Shown: in pieces, positions 11,264 to 23,087 of the stretch
Layout: each line of letters opens with the position of its first letter
Numbering within the stretch: position 1 is the stretch's first letter
From: Carallia brachiata
Lineage: Eukaryota; Streptophyta; Magnoliopsida; Malpighiales; Rhizophoraceae
Reading direction: 5' to 3'
Assembly: GCA_021464245.1 (NCBI GenBank)
Contig: JADCRB010000012.1
Span: forward strand, 1,531,999-1,595,998
Length of the DNA: 64,000 bases
Notes under the pieces: model-generated
Seen by the model: the letters and a program-made list of their open reading frames with translations, nothing else
Databases searched by the model: none
What the model was told of the DNA's origin: nothing
Made by a program: the position numbers and the translations under genes

Positions 11264-13545
11264 AACATTGTTGCATCCCATCACTCCAATCTATGTTAAA
11301 ATATAATATAAACTTTAAAATGGACTAGTTGACCACGATATAAAAGTGGGAGACCCGCTCTCTTTGTATGTCAAAACAACATTGAATATACCAAAACAAA
11401 GCCACCACTGAACTCTTGTTTGTGGGGTCACTCGGATCCTCTCCATGAAAAAGAAATCTGGAATTAATAAATTGAGCACGATTGGTGATAACTTATAATT
11501 CAAATAGTATTATTAATATATTAATAAATAAGATGTTAAAAATTTAAATTTTTAATTTTTAATTATTTTTTTAATTAGTTAGTTTAGATCTAAAAAAACT
11601 AAAAAAAAATGAATGTAATTTGTACACCACACTTCAGTGTTATACTATACTAATAAAATGAAACTAGTAGTAATTTAGTGTAATTTTGTTCATAAAATGT
11701 AAAAAAAATAAAAATTAAAATTAAAACTATATGAATGTTATTCTAAAATTTAAAAGTGTAGCTTACATATAATATATGCTGAACAAATTTTTAAATTCGA
11801 AAAAAAAAGTCTTTAAAGTATTATTACATAAATTATCAATGCTATCACATTTTATTAGTAGTACTTTGCACTTTTCTCATACGTATGGTCCACGGTGCAG
11901 GCCGAAAACTTCCTAATAAATTTTGCATTACATCGACAATTTTTTTAATCAGAAAATAAAAAATATGTTTGCAAGTATATTGATCATCGTACATGTGAGT
12001 CGATACTGAAGATCACTTGTTGACGTTTTCATTCAATCTCTCCCATAAGAAGAATCTATTACCCGAATACTAATGGATTCAAGTATAATTCCGTTAGTAA
12101 ATCACAGAGATTACAGAATCTAAAATCTTACAGTTGATTCACCAATCTTTCAAACTCAAGTTTGAGAAAGAAAACTCATATATTGTAATATAAAAGGTAA
12201 ATATTAGTACAAAAATTAAATCTAAATTAATTATATAAAATACACTTTAAATTACTGTTCTTTAAATTACTGTTTAAACTTCTAAGGTCATTGCCCAGAC
12301 AGTTGAGACTTGAAAGGGATAGACTTGAAATGGACGTGAGGAGCCATTGCGACGAGGAAGAATGACAATGTTTGGACCGACCTTTCAGACTACTTTAGAT
12401 CAGCACCACTAATAATACTATATGGCATATGGCGTCCAGGGAATGAAACTTATCATTTGCAGTAAATAATAATAAACTATGTGTGTGTTTTTTTTATAAA
12501 ATTTTTTAGAGCTGCTAGAGTGGTAGAGGTAAATTATGAGTGAAATTTAAAATTTAAATTTAAGATTTTGTGGTTAATAGTCATTACTTTCAATCACTTA
12601 GATTATATTTAATCCACAAATTATATGTTCTGTAGGTAAAACAAAAATAGTTTCTTCACTTTCCTATTTTAATTTCTAGATACTTAACTTCATTAAATGA
12701 TTTTTTTTTTGTTTATGTACTGAAGTTTTCTGCCTATAATTTGAATTGAAAAATATATTACTCCAATGCACTTTGTTTGAAAAAATTAATGCACTTAATT
12801 TTATAAAAAAAAAACTTACAATTTTATTTGGATCATAGATAACATGAAACCATAATTAATTAATTGTGGAATAATTTTGAACTGAACTATGTTTCAGAAT
12901 GAAAGGAATTGATTTACTCGTTAAAAAAAGTATATTTGAAGATTATATTATTTTAAATTGAAAAAAAAACTAGTTTACAAATTGGGTGATGAATTTGGGT
13001 TTGAGCTTGAACTTGAAATGAAAAACTTAATACCAGTTGAGTTTGAGTACAACCCAATCTTCATAAATTTGGATCGAGTAGCTAAATTCCGTATTCCTTC
13101 CTTTATTTTATTTGACTCTTATTTGACAAATGTTATATTCAAATCCGCATGATACAGGGAGTCTAATTCAAATCCTCATGAAATAGAGCATTTATTTCAC
13201 AATATTAGAAAATAGAAACTTTTTTCATCTCTTTCAAAAAGAAAGAAAGAAAGTAGAAACTCTTAAATTTAAATTTTGGGCTGAATGCCTAGATCTGTTG
13301 GAAAAGATATTTTTTGAGGCCCAAATCATTCTGGTCCGAGGGTTAAGATTCAAATTCCCTTGTTTATCCCCCCTAACATAAACAATATACTCAAATTTGC
13401 ACTTAGAGGTGTCAAATTCTAACCTAATCAGACATGTTGACCCAGATCTGTCCAATTGATAAAACTCAACCGGATAGAGTCCTATTTCCTCCAGTTATAT
13501 TACTTTTGTACATTTGTCATCTTAATGTTACAATAACAATATAGA
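11264..13545. other. AT-rich spacer, no gene seen
   Basis: The spacer is homologous to about 45,060-48,060 without the two retroposons inserted there. A degenerate tRNA-like stretch near 12,505-12,620, also present near 46,690-46,810, may be an old SINE. Nothing else is recognised. Confidence 0.6.
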
Positions 13546-13654
13546 CTTAAAAGAACTGTAGTGCAAATCAATAATTGTTGATGGCCTATGTTCATGTTTT
13601 CTGGTAATTAGAAGCAGTCCTCTTAGTTTAGTATGGACACTACAGTTCTTTTAA
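13546..13654. repeat. Terminal inverted repeats around a micro-inversion
   Basis: TTAAAAGAACTGTAGTG at 13,547-13,563 is the reverse complement of 13,638-13,654. Between them, 13,575-13,631 is inverted relative to its counterpart at 48,111-48,167. The end repeats suggest either a very short transposon-like unit or an inversion by recombination between the repeats. Confidence 0.75.
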
Positions 13655-14072
13655 TAAATATTTATTGATTTGCACTGTGATATTTTTGACAACAAAATAA
13701 AAGAAAAATTAATTGTGAATGTGCCATGTGTGATTCATCGTACTTATGGTTAAGGTTTAAAGAAATTTCAGTATGAAAATTTATTTACTTACTTTGATAG
13801 AAACAGACCTATCGCTAAAATATTTATAAATTTAAAGTGAGTTTTTTTGACAATCAACTACAATATTAATAAATTTTGAATTTAATAAAATGTTCTCAAT
13901 ATTTAATTCTAACAAATTAATGTTAATGTGATTGAAGGAACTAAAACTCAAATTATAAAAGAAAAAGACTATCAAATAACGACACCAAGTTATCCTTAAT
14001 GATATTTACATTGGGATGTTCTTTCAGTATTTTTTTCTTTTTAAATAAGGAAAGTAATCGTTATTTTAAAAC

Positions 14073-14230
14073 CACGTTGTATTAACATTTATTTCTACTT
14101 TTTACCCCAACTACGTTTTATTAGTATTTACTTCAACGTACCCACATTACATTAGGATTTTTTTCTACCAAACTACATTGTACTAGGATTTGTTTTTAAC
14201 CAAGCCACACTGTTTTAGGCTTCATTTCTA
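14073..14230. repeat. Degenerate 30-bp minisatellite
   Basis: About five units resembling CCACATTGTATTAGGATTT plus a TTTCTAC tail occur in tandem. The same array type appears at 50,353-50,645, 57,899-58,060 and about 63,737-63,875, each time on the 3' side or between copies of the DUF3615 genes. Confidence 0.8.
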
Positions 14231-15842
14231 CCTGATGTCATGGTCCTTCATGGCCGGTGGGAATCGGAAAAGAGAAGTGGAGGTGTAGGATGGCACGTGC
14301 TTCAGACGTGTATGCAACATTTATTATTATTATTATTATTATTTTCTCAATTGTTTATTGGTTCCATCCTTGTGACCGGAGTAAATAATAAAAAGGGGGA
14401 AAAAAATTATTGGCCAATTTATACCCATTTTTTCTTTTCTTTGGAAAAAAAATCTTATTATAAGACTCATTTTTTTTTAGGTTTAATATTAAAAAAAATT
14501 CACAACTTTTTGTCATTTTACAAATTCAAAATAATCTCTAAAAAATAATAAATCTAATATAATTAACTTATTTTATAATAAATTTAATACACTATGAACA
14601 ACAGTTAATAAAAACCATTAAACTGTTTACTATAAAATAATTTAATTGTATTAAATTTATTACTTTTTCAAGTTGTGTTGAATTTGTTAAATAAAAAAAA
14701 TAAAGTTTTTTTTTTAAATTAACCCTTTTTCTTTTGTATACAAAATTGTATGTGCACAATATTGCATTTTTTATGATCTGTGCAATACAGACAGTAAAAA
14801 ATATACTCTCTCTAACTGCATGCCTGGTTGCTTACAACCGCCTGTAACCTTTCCACCTTAAGTTAGTTCGTGAGCGAACCAACATTACAATGGGAAAAAG
14901 AGGAAAAATGAAATTGGCATATCTAGAAGGATTTTTGAACCCTCTACAATAAGAATGAGGACCAAATGACCACAAAATAGTCGCATGCAGTCAAACACTG
15001 ACAACAAATTCTCAATTCCAAATTAAAATAAAAACCATATGCAATAGATAAAACAAGCGAGCACACACAGACACAAAAATATCTTTTTTCTTTTTTGGTA
15101 CATACACACACAAATATCAAGAGGTTGTACAAATACAATAACCTTCGATACTCAGAAAGCCATTGCACTAATAATGAAAAGGTTAGGCAACAATTTTCTT
15201 TTTTAGCACTTGGTTAAAATTGTTAACCTTTATTCGTGTGATTATATAGTGAATGATTTATTCATGGAATTTAGCAATATTGAATTATTTACTTCCAAAT
15301 TGAAGAAATCCTATAATTCATGCAACACTATTAGCATATGCTTGAATAAGAAAGTAGAAGAAAATAAAAATGTGCGGAATAAGCAATTTTCCTCCCATAT
15401 TTTGGAGGGATGAGTTTGGATCTTAGTGGCACTTTCATCGAGGCCCACAGTACCCAAATGGATTCATTGAGTTATAAGCTGCTAACATGCAGCATAGAAG
15501 TAAACCTACAAAAGAATTCCAGAGAGGTAACAGTGCTTCACATATTATGCATGCAATCAAACAACCCTTGAGCAAAATCCAAGAGATGCAGATGACCATA
15601 AAATAGCCGAGCACAATAGATACCTACAACAAATTCATAATCCCAAATTTAATAGAAACCCTAAGCAGTAGATAACAAACACATATATAAATATATACAC
15701 TAAAAGGTTGTCCAGTAACTGTCGAGGAGTATCCAAAAAGGCATCGTTTAACAAACTTCACGTCCACACAAACTTAAACCAGACACTTCTCCTAGTACAT
15801 GCAAACTTCCAGCAATGAAGATTTGACACGCCAATTAGGGAA
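14231..15842. other. Spacer 3' of DUF3615 gene A, with a possible first-exon relic
   Basis: At 14,231-14,310 the minus strand shows GCACGTGCCATCC followed by TCTCTTTTCCG, closely similar to the upstream and first-exon region of the DUF3615 genes. It is repeated at about 58,060-58,140 and 63,880-63,960. I infer relics of further array members. The remainder is AT-rich, with a short CA-rich tract near 15,063-15,115, and has no recognised gene. Confidence 0.5.
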
Positions 15843-18800
15843 TTATATGGTTTCACCCAACACAATACCACGGCCCAACACAATACCACAGCCAGGAGGA
15901 ACATAACCCTCATATCCATCAACGGGATGCAGAGTAGTTTTGCCGCAATATCTACAGCGTTGCTCACCTGCAAAGCCAGATAATAGATTATACACAACAA
16001 GGCTATATAAAAACCCATCCAAGATTTGACATGCCAATTATTCTAGTGGTTGAAACCGTTTGACTCCAAAGATTGAGAACGCAAACAGTTAAATCATAAC
16101 TCAAACACAAGGGTAATCTAAAATCAACCATTGATCCAAAGATTGAGAACACAAACAGTTAAATCATAACTCAAACACAAGGGTAATCTAAAATCAACCA
16201 TTGATCCAAATCAATCATCAACTTGACTGCCTCTCAAAAGAGGTTCTTGAGCAAGATTTCAAACACACTTGATAAGAATAAAATGTGCACAATTAGGGAA
16301 TTATATGTTTCATTCTTCAGTATTCGACACTTGAGATTGTTTCATGCAAACGAATAAACAAGGGAGCAAGAGGCATGATGCTTTTCTCTGCAGATCAGTA
16401 TGAAATACTGCTCCTTCAAACATTATAGAAAATGAAAACAAGCAAGATTGTTGCAAAGAAAATGTGTAGACTCAATTATGCACATCGAGAAGACCATGAA
16501 ATCCAATCTGCTGCACGAAAAAAAAAAAAGTGATTAGTACGATCAGACCTCAACTTAGTCATCTCACCGAGTACAATTGAGTCTCAAAGTAATCAGTGCC
16601 CCTTAAAGGGGAAAAATATCAAAAATAAGATAGTTAATATCCAAATAAACCATTCATATGATACAAACCAACATTTTTACTGACAAATAAAGTACATATC
16701 CATATTATGTAAAAAGTACTAAAAAGAAACAAAAGGAAAAAGAGGCTTCAGCCACAGGACCAAACATTTTCCATTTTTCATTTAGGCAAATGTAAAGCAT
16801 CACATGTTTAAATACGGACTAAAACTCAAAAGAAAAGGGTTGGAATGAAGAAAAGGATATGACATCTACCAATATCATTTGGTTCCAAGATAATGCACTT
16901 AGTGACCTTCCTCACTTCTCCCTCTTTGTACATTTCAGTGAAAAACAGCTTTGGAGAGGAATCACTGCTATCAGTGTCTTTGGGCTTGGCCTTGAAATTG
17001 GCATGAGTCCAGAACCGTGGATAGGGAAACTCACGTGCTACGTGACGAAATGAAGCAAAAGCTGATGATACAGCCTCCACAAGCCTGAAATGCTTGCCCT
17101 ATATAAACAAAAAAACTAACTAATAATGAATACTACTAAGGAAGGAAAAGAATAGGAAAAAAGGGAAGAAGAAAAGGAAATAAGGGAAGGGAATAAACTT
17201 AGATGAAAGGAGGGGTAAAAAAACAAACCGTTTGTTTATTATAGTGTGCTAGTGCCGTTTTTGCCAAGTTAGTGCGATGCTTCTGATAAGCTTTATCATC
17301 TTCTTTAATCTTGGGCACAGGATCTCGTGGAGGCCTAGAAGCTTGCATAGAGATATACATATCGTCATACCACTTTTCAAATTCAAACATTCCATCTGAG
17401 TTAACATCACAAAGACAAACGCAAGGCTTCCTGACATTAGTGGAGGTAAACCCTCTCTGGAGTCCCTCGGCTGGATGACAGATTTCTTTACCCATAGAAT
17501 GGCAAAACAGACAGCTGATGCCTCCTGCAAATTAACAATTGGTCAGTAACTAAATGAATGTTAGGTAAACAACCCCAACTTATGCCTTATGGCATAGCAG
17601 TGATTCTGAAGATTTTTCACTTCACAAACCTAAGTAATTCAAGATCACCAATACCCTAACTTTGGCAGAAAAAATCACCAAACAATTACAATATCGCCTT
17701 GCTGAGTGTTAAAAACAACGACTACGTATGTTTGATTTGTCAAATACATAAATACCAATATCTGTGGACATAAGTTGGCAATGCTAATGAGAATGTAAGG
17801 CATGTCACAAGAGTGTATGCATCTAACATGTATCTAAAACAAACATAAACGCCCAATAGAGATGTTTGAGCTTAACGGTCAATATCTTACAAAAACAGAT
17901 GAAATTGAAAGCCATAAATAAATTTTGGAAAAAAAAAAACAAGAAAAAGAAGAATGCATATCAAAACAAACCGAAGTAAAATGGAGGAGGCAGGAGAAAA
18001 GGCGTGTGTGTGTGAGAGAGAGAGAGAGAGACAGAGACGCATTTATATTCGTGGAAAATTGTAGAACTATACCGGAATTATTTGAATTCACAGGAACGCA
18101 ACATTTTACTTCCATTTTGTTTGGTCCAGCTAGAGTCAGCTCAGCGAAAAAAAGAAGATTGGGATCTGTCCGGTGAGCATCTCGAGCTTTAGCCTCAAAG
18201 TTGACATGGAACCAGATGCCAGAGCAAACAATCATATTCAATTCCACGGCCCTCACGAAGGCAAAATCCATACCCTGGAAAATCAAAGATTATGATTCAA
18301 ACCACTCATCATAATATTCATAGAAAATGTATAGAGGGGAACTGGGAGCATATCTATCGAGGAAAAGGAACTAAAGGCGCAAAAGAAACAAATGAATGAA
18401 ATTGGGAATGAAGCGAAGGTAATGAGGAAAAGCAAAAGAAACCTGAGTTTTGTTGTAGTAAGTCAATGCAATTTCTGCACATTCGGTAGGCTGGGCTTGA
18501 GCTAATATAGCTGCTTCTGTTTTGCGTTCGGAAGGAGGAAGTAGAGGAATAAGGCTATGAAGAAAGGCAAACCGGTCTCTCCGCCAGGTCTGCTCGTCGA
18601 AGTTACCATCTGGCAGAATATAAGGCCCCCATTTCGCTGGAAAACTGAAATTTTTTTCAACAAATGGAGCAACAAAATTACAACCCGTTAACAGAGAATA
18701 GCACCATGGAGATGATGATGATGATGATTAAGGAAGAAGATTTTTCTTTTTTTTTTTCTTTATTAATTAAGTGGAAATGATAAATCAAATGAAACTCTTC

Positions 18801-19347
18801 TTCTTCTTTTTTTTTTTCTTCTGCTTTAATAGAATTCCCTTTATATTTGAACTTAACAGCAATTTAATTAACCATCATCCACAATCCTGACATCAAAATA
18901 AGAAGAGAAACCAAAAAAAAAAAGAGAGACAAAGAAATTGAGATACCGAGAAGGATGAATGATCCATTCATTAGAGGATCGGAAGTACTCTACAAACCAT
19001 CCCTCAGCAGGTTTCCCCTTATCTGGCGTCTGCCACCTAACCAAAAATATAAACCGAAAATTGCAATGTAAAATAAAACAAAGCACAGAAAAGATTCAAA
19101 GTGAAAACAGCAAATTTAAAGGCAAAATTTAACAAAATAAACGCTAAATCTAGGAGCCAATCCCTAAACCAGATCAACAAAAATTATTTTTTTCTTAAAA
19201 AAAAAAAAACCTAATTTACCAGGGAATCGAATTCTTCTTATGATTACTGCGGCGACGTTTAAGGTCCGGGCGGCTGCATTGGGGTGGTTTGAGAACGTTG
19301 CGAGATCTGAGCTCATACATAACGCCATCATCGCCACCTAATGTCAT
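15843..19347 (-). CDS. DUF3615-like protein A (two tandem units)
   Basis: Seven exons, 19347-19220, 19036-18947, 18644-18443, 18274-18073, 17524-17229, 17098-16870 and 15967-15843, join in frame to 423 aa. All introns are GT/AG. Each unit contains an ALxxYNK motif, a WFHVNFEAK- or FWTHANFKAK-type block, an acidic LFFxE block and a CxxC...HP motif (CLFCHSMGKEICHP, CRYCGKTTLHP). This pattern matches my knowledge of plant DUF3615 (PF12274); the molecular role is unknown. The Cys/His motifs may bind metal. The start is the internal ATG (MTLGGDD): the upstream ATG used in B and D is TTG here, and the upstream frame is disturbed by an indel. The protein ends with a small repeat, GIVLGRGIVLG. A one-domain or DUF-unrelated reading is less likely. 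Confidence 0.75.
16057..16210. repeat. 80-bp tandem duplication in intron 6 of gene A
   Basis: The unit beginning CCAAAGATTGAGAAC occurs twice in succession, at about 16,057 and 16,137. Genes B and D have it once, so it is a recent private duplication. Confidence 0.85.
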
Positions 19348-19435
19348 CCTTCCTGCGTGCCTGCTCGCCACCGGAAAAGAGAGACTCAGTAACTCTACTA
19401 CAACAATTGGACGACAAACCCTACCTTTTGATTTG

Positions 19436-19530
19436 ATTTATAGACGAGGATGGCACGCGCTTCGCATTTGCGTGCAGTTTTTATTTTCACTTATTTTTTT
19501 AATAGATAAAGACAACCATTCTAGCACGTG
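19436..19530 (-). promoter_or_regulatory. Putative core promoter and G-box of gene A
   Basis: On the minus strand a TATAAAT motif lies at 19,442-19,436, about 90 bp before the ATG. A G-box, CACGTG, lies at 19,525-19,530. The second, proximal G-box found in B and D reads CACGCG here, with one base changed. G-boxes bind bZIP and bHLH factors in plants; use here is inferred only from position and conservation among paralogues. Confidence 0.5.
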
Positions 19531-20600
19531 CCAAAGTCATAATCGTACTTGGGGCAAGATTTCGCAAGGGAAAATATACCAGGGGCACGTTACATTAGGC
19601 ATATTTAAATTATTAAATTATAAATAATATATTAAATTTAAATTAAAGACACAAATAAATAATTAAATTAATTACATATTTTTTATATATCTTAAATCGT
19701 GTAATTATATAATATTAACCAATATACAATATACACCCAATTTAACCTTAAACAAAATTATTAAAAATAAAAGTATTTTTAATTTGACTCATATAAAAAT
19801 AAAAAAAATTAATTTGTACAGTTAAAATAATGAATAAATTTTATGTGCTAAAAAAAATTAATAAGAATTTTTAAAAAAATATAAAATGTGGGCATGGAAC
19901 AACGCAAGACTTTCAAAAAGGATAGTCTAGTTGGACGAGAATGAGTCTTTTTTTAGGCAGAATTTTAAATATTGAAGATAATAACAAGTGATTTTTAATT
20001 TTGATATGCAACAATTAATATATTTATGTTTATGTTTTTAATTTTGTTTTAAGAACAAGAAAAAAAGTGCTAGACGTCCACTGAAATTTAAAAAAAGAAA
20101 TGTAAGACAAGTAATTTTTTTAAAAAAATTTCATTAAAAAATTTGATTTGGAACAATGATTATTTGTTGGCCTTAAAGGAACAACCGAACAACATAAAAA
20201 GAGAGACATGCTAGGAGTGGACAGAAGTTTTAAAAATGTTGGGCTTTTTTCACCCAAAAACACATTGTTGGCCTTTAAAGTACTAAACTATGATAAATAC
20301 GGTTGCAATTTGCGCTATATTATGATTAAACCAAAATTCTGGGCTTAGACTCACGGCTCAAATTATAGAGCAATGTTAAGTTGTTAACTTGCACTATAGT
20401 ACTGTAATTAAAACTCAATTTATTTGGTCCTTACTCTTCAAAAGAAAGATTTCTTTAATTTTAAAGTATACATGCCTGAGGCCTCGAATTTATTATCATT
20501 TTTGTGCACTTAATTCTTTAAAAGTATTTGTGAGGTGATATTTCTCTAAATTTTTAATTTCATTGCATGAAGATAGGTGCTAAAGAAATCTATCTAATAA
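19531..20600. other. AT-rich intergenic DNA, nothing recognised
   Basis: No coding or repeat signature was found between the upstream region of gene A and the first Helitron-like element. Confidence 0.5.
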
Positions 20601-23087
20601 TCTAATAACAATATTATAAATAAATAGCTGAGAGAAACTCTCTCCTTATTTCACTCCTCAAAAACTAACTAAAAGAAAATCCCTCCTTTTTCTACTCTCC
20701 AAACTTAATGCAAAAAAAATTTCACCATTACAAACATAAATTCTCCTTCAATATTTGTTGTAACCACTTAACTAAATACCCTTCATTTCATGCCCATGTT
20801 AATTTCGCTCCTCATATTTATTTGAGTATTGTGGCGTACACAAATCACACTGTTCTACGAGAGGCTTTGGAGAAATGGAGTTTAGAACTTATGGAGAAAC
20901 TTCTGCCAAGACATGTTCAGATAACAGAAATGATAGATGAAGAGTTAATCCTGTGTGTAAATCTGCTCGAGTTTTTTTTTTTTGGGTACAGAGCTCTGAT
21001 TTCTGTCATTTCATGCATTGTAACTAATTCACATAATTGTTTTTGAGCATGGTAGAGAAGATTCTGACCTGTTGGAGAAAAAGCTCAAGTAGATGAGAAT
21101 ATTAGAAAATATTGATCGCGTTTGCTGATTTAATTGTAAAACCCCAAAAAATCTATCATTGTTGCTTGTGAGGAACTTGAGACTTCTAAAGAAGACATCA
21201 ATTTGGATGATAAAAAAAAGATGACTCCAAAAACAAAGTTGTGTAAAAGAATGAAATGCTGGTAGCAGGACCACCACCAAAACCACCAAAGATAGTTCAT
21301 ATGGTTAATCTCTGTGTTATAGGCGGCCGTGCAGTAAATGGAGTTGTGAAGATACATAGTGAAATAGCAAACGGGGAAGTATTAATAGTAAATGTATTGT
21401 AGATGACGGAACATATAATGAAAACATTGAAAATTGATTTTTGCACTTTGTTGACTTGGTAGATCATTAGGAAAATTACCTTGGTAGATTAAGGACATAA
21501 ACTTGCGTTGAAGAATTTTTTAAAGCTGTTCAGTTTGTGGCCAATCATTACTTTTTGAATAACCAAACCAATTCAAAGATTCCCTATCGATGAAAAATGA
21601 AAACTAACGAAAATCGAGAAAATAGATATCCGGCCACCTAGCCTCAATATAAAAAACGAAGCATTGAAATTAAAGTTAAATTCCGAAAAATTATAACCTA
21701 ATGGCCCTAATTCAGCCTTAATTATTGTTATTTTAAAAGTTATAGTAATGTGAATCCTATTAATTTTGTTCAATACTATTAAATTGGTTACCAATGGTAA
21801 TCTTCAAATTGAATTATCATAATATGAGGCAATTAGTGGTAAAAACTGTCATTATTGCCATTATTTTGTATAGTATCTGATTATAGAAATTATTGCCAAT
21901 TTCAGATATAATATTCTACACATCTTTGCTATTAAAAAGGAATCAAAACTAAAGAATCATTGATAGTGTAATTATTTCATAAAGGAATGAAAATCTCCTT
22001 AGTTGACCTCCTTAATTATTGTCAATTAGGTTCATAATTCGATCCTAATTTCATCTATAAAATCACTAATCAAACGAAATTATTGGAGAATTATTTTCAT
22101 TAATGCCTTTATTTCTATAATATCTACATTGTCAAATTAAGTTTAACTTAATGAGCCTAATTATTGCTAATTTATACCTAATGATTGCTAATTTATAAGT
22201 TATAGTAACGGAAATCATATTAATCCTCATATATTAAAGGTCAATTATCAATATAAAAGGCAATAGTGATCATTAAAGCTCAAAAAGACGAAAAATAGAA
22301 AACATGGGAAAGTCATTCAATTGGTATTATTTAAAATAACAGCAAGAGGAAAGGCCGAAAAATGAATTATTAGTAATTTCTGATATAATATTATGTCTAC
22401 TTATTGATTTCTCAAATGTGCCTTTCTGGAATCAGAAGGGACGACCTTAATTATTGCCACTTAAAAATCTTCTTTCAACTTCTTCTTATTTCAAATAAAA
22501 TATTAATAAGAAATGAAAATTACCACAAATGTTATTACAAAAAAGGTAAATGAATATAATTTAGTTAAACGTTATAACATCTTGCGCAATTGGTACGTTC
22601 AATTGATTTAAATACCATTGATTTTGAACAGATTGCAGTTAAGTGCATTAATTAATATATAATGTCATTTGATATAAATATATTGTTAATTTTCAAAAAA
22701 TTATATTCTTAATTTCTTGATTTAGGATTGGGTTATCTCATTAAAATATTAGGTGCTAAAATTAATAAGAGTCTAATATGGAAATTACCACGCTTAAATT
22801 TCTAAGGTTGAAATATCAACAAAAAAAACATATTTAAATTAATATGTTGAAAATAATTCAATAAAATCTCAATTCTAAAAATATTGATAAAAATAAGGTT
22901 ATTGAACTTCCACTTGAACTAATTTATTATATCTGAGTTTAAATAACTTGAATGACTTTTTAAGTCATAAATAGTTGATAATATGTGATCCTTAAAGACA
23001 AATATGAAATAGTTACAATAAAATAAACTAATAAAAATTATGTGGAGAGGAATATTTAACCCGCGTGAAGCGCGGGCTAAGTTCTAG
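20601..23087 (+). mobile_element. Helitron-like element 1 carrying a phosphorylase fragment
   Basis: The 3' end shows the Helitron signature: a GC-rich hairpin, CCCGCG-TGAAG-CGCGGG at 23,060-23,076, then seven bases, CTAG at 23,084-23,087 and a flanking T. The likely 5' end is TCTAATAACAATATT at 20,601, preceded by A. Its first 130 bp resemble the sequence starting at 23,083, the presumed start of a second element. No Rep/helicase coding is visible, so it would be non-autonomous. The 3' end is strong; the 5' end is inferred from the shared sequence. Confidence 0.7.
20831..21388 (+). pseudogene. Plastidic alpha-glucan phosphorylase fragment
   Basis: [17 protein letters not shown] and [17 protein letters not shown] match the plant L-type (plastid) alpha-1,4-glucan phosphorylase, an enzyme of starch metabolism. 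Further on, DLLEKKLK-stop-MRILENID and VNLCVIGGRAVNGVVKIHSE continue the same protein. A stop replaces a family Glu at about 21,091, several frame breaks follow, and an unspliced intron appears to separate the first two pieces, so this is a genomic rather than processed copy. It sits inside Helitron-like element 1 in the same orientation, consistent with gene capture. Confidence 0.85.

Larger units (their letters stand above)
1..13546. repeat. Left arm of segmental duplication
   Basis: This arm matches about 33,966-48,060 in the same orientation. It carries Sec24 copy 1, protease copy 1 and the long AT-rich spacer. Window base 1 aligns near 33,968, so the homology runs off the left edge. The arms differ by indels and by insertions present in one arm only: a LINE end at 8,376 here, and in the right arm a palindromic element at 40,358, a tandem duplication at 42,031, a retroposon at 45,677 and a SINE at 47,406. 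About 1.3 kb at 5,950-7,250 has no counterpart in the right arm. The match was made by eye, so exact ends and percent identity were not computed. Confidence 0.9.
13638..19200. repeat. DUF3615 module, copy shared with 57,455-62,980
   Basis: The whole block, from the ACAGTTCTT motif at 13,640 through gene A to intron 1, matches 57,455-62,980 closely in the same orientation, including spacer at 14,230-15,830. The similarity fades at the first exon, where D resembles B instead. Identity was judged by eye as high, higher than between A and B or A and C. Confidence 0.85.

Noticed and set aside
12505..12620. tRNA gene or SINE near the end of the left spacer
   Set aside because: A- and B-box-like pieces are too degenerate for a tRNA gene; an old SINE is possible but not demonstrable by eye.
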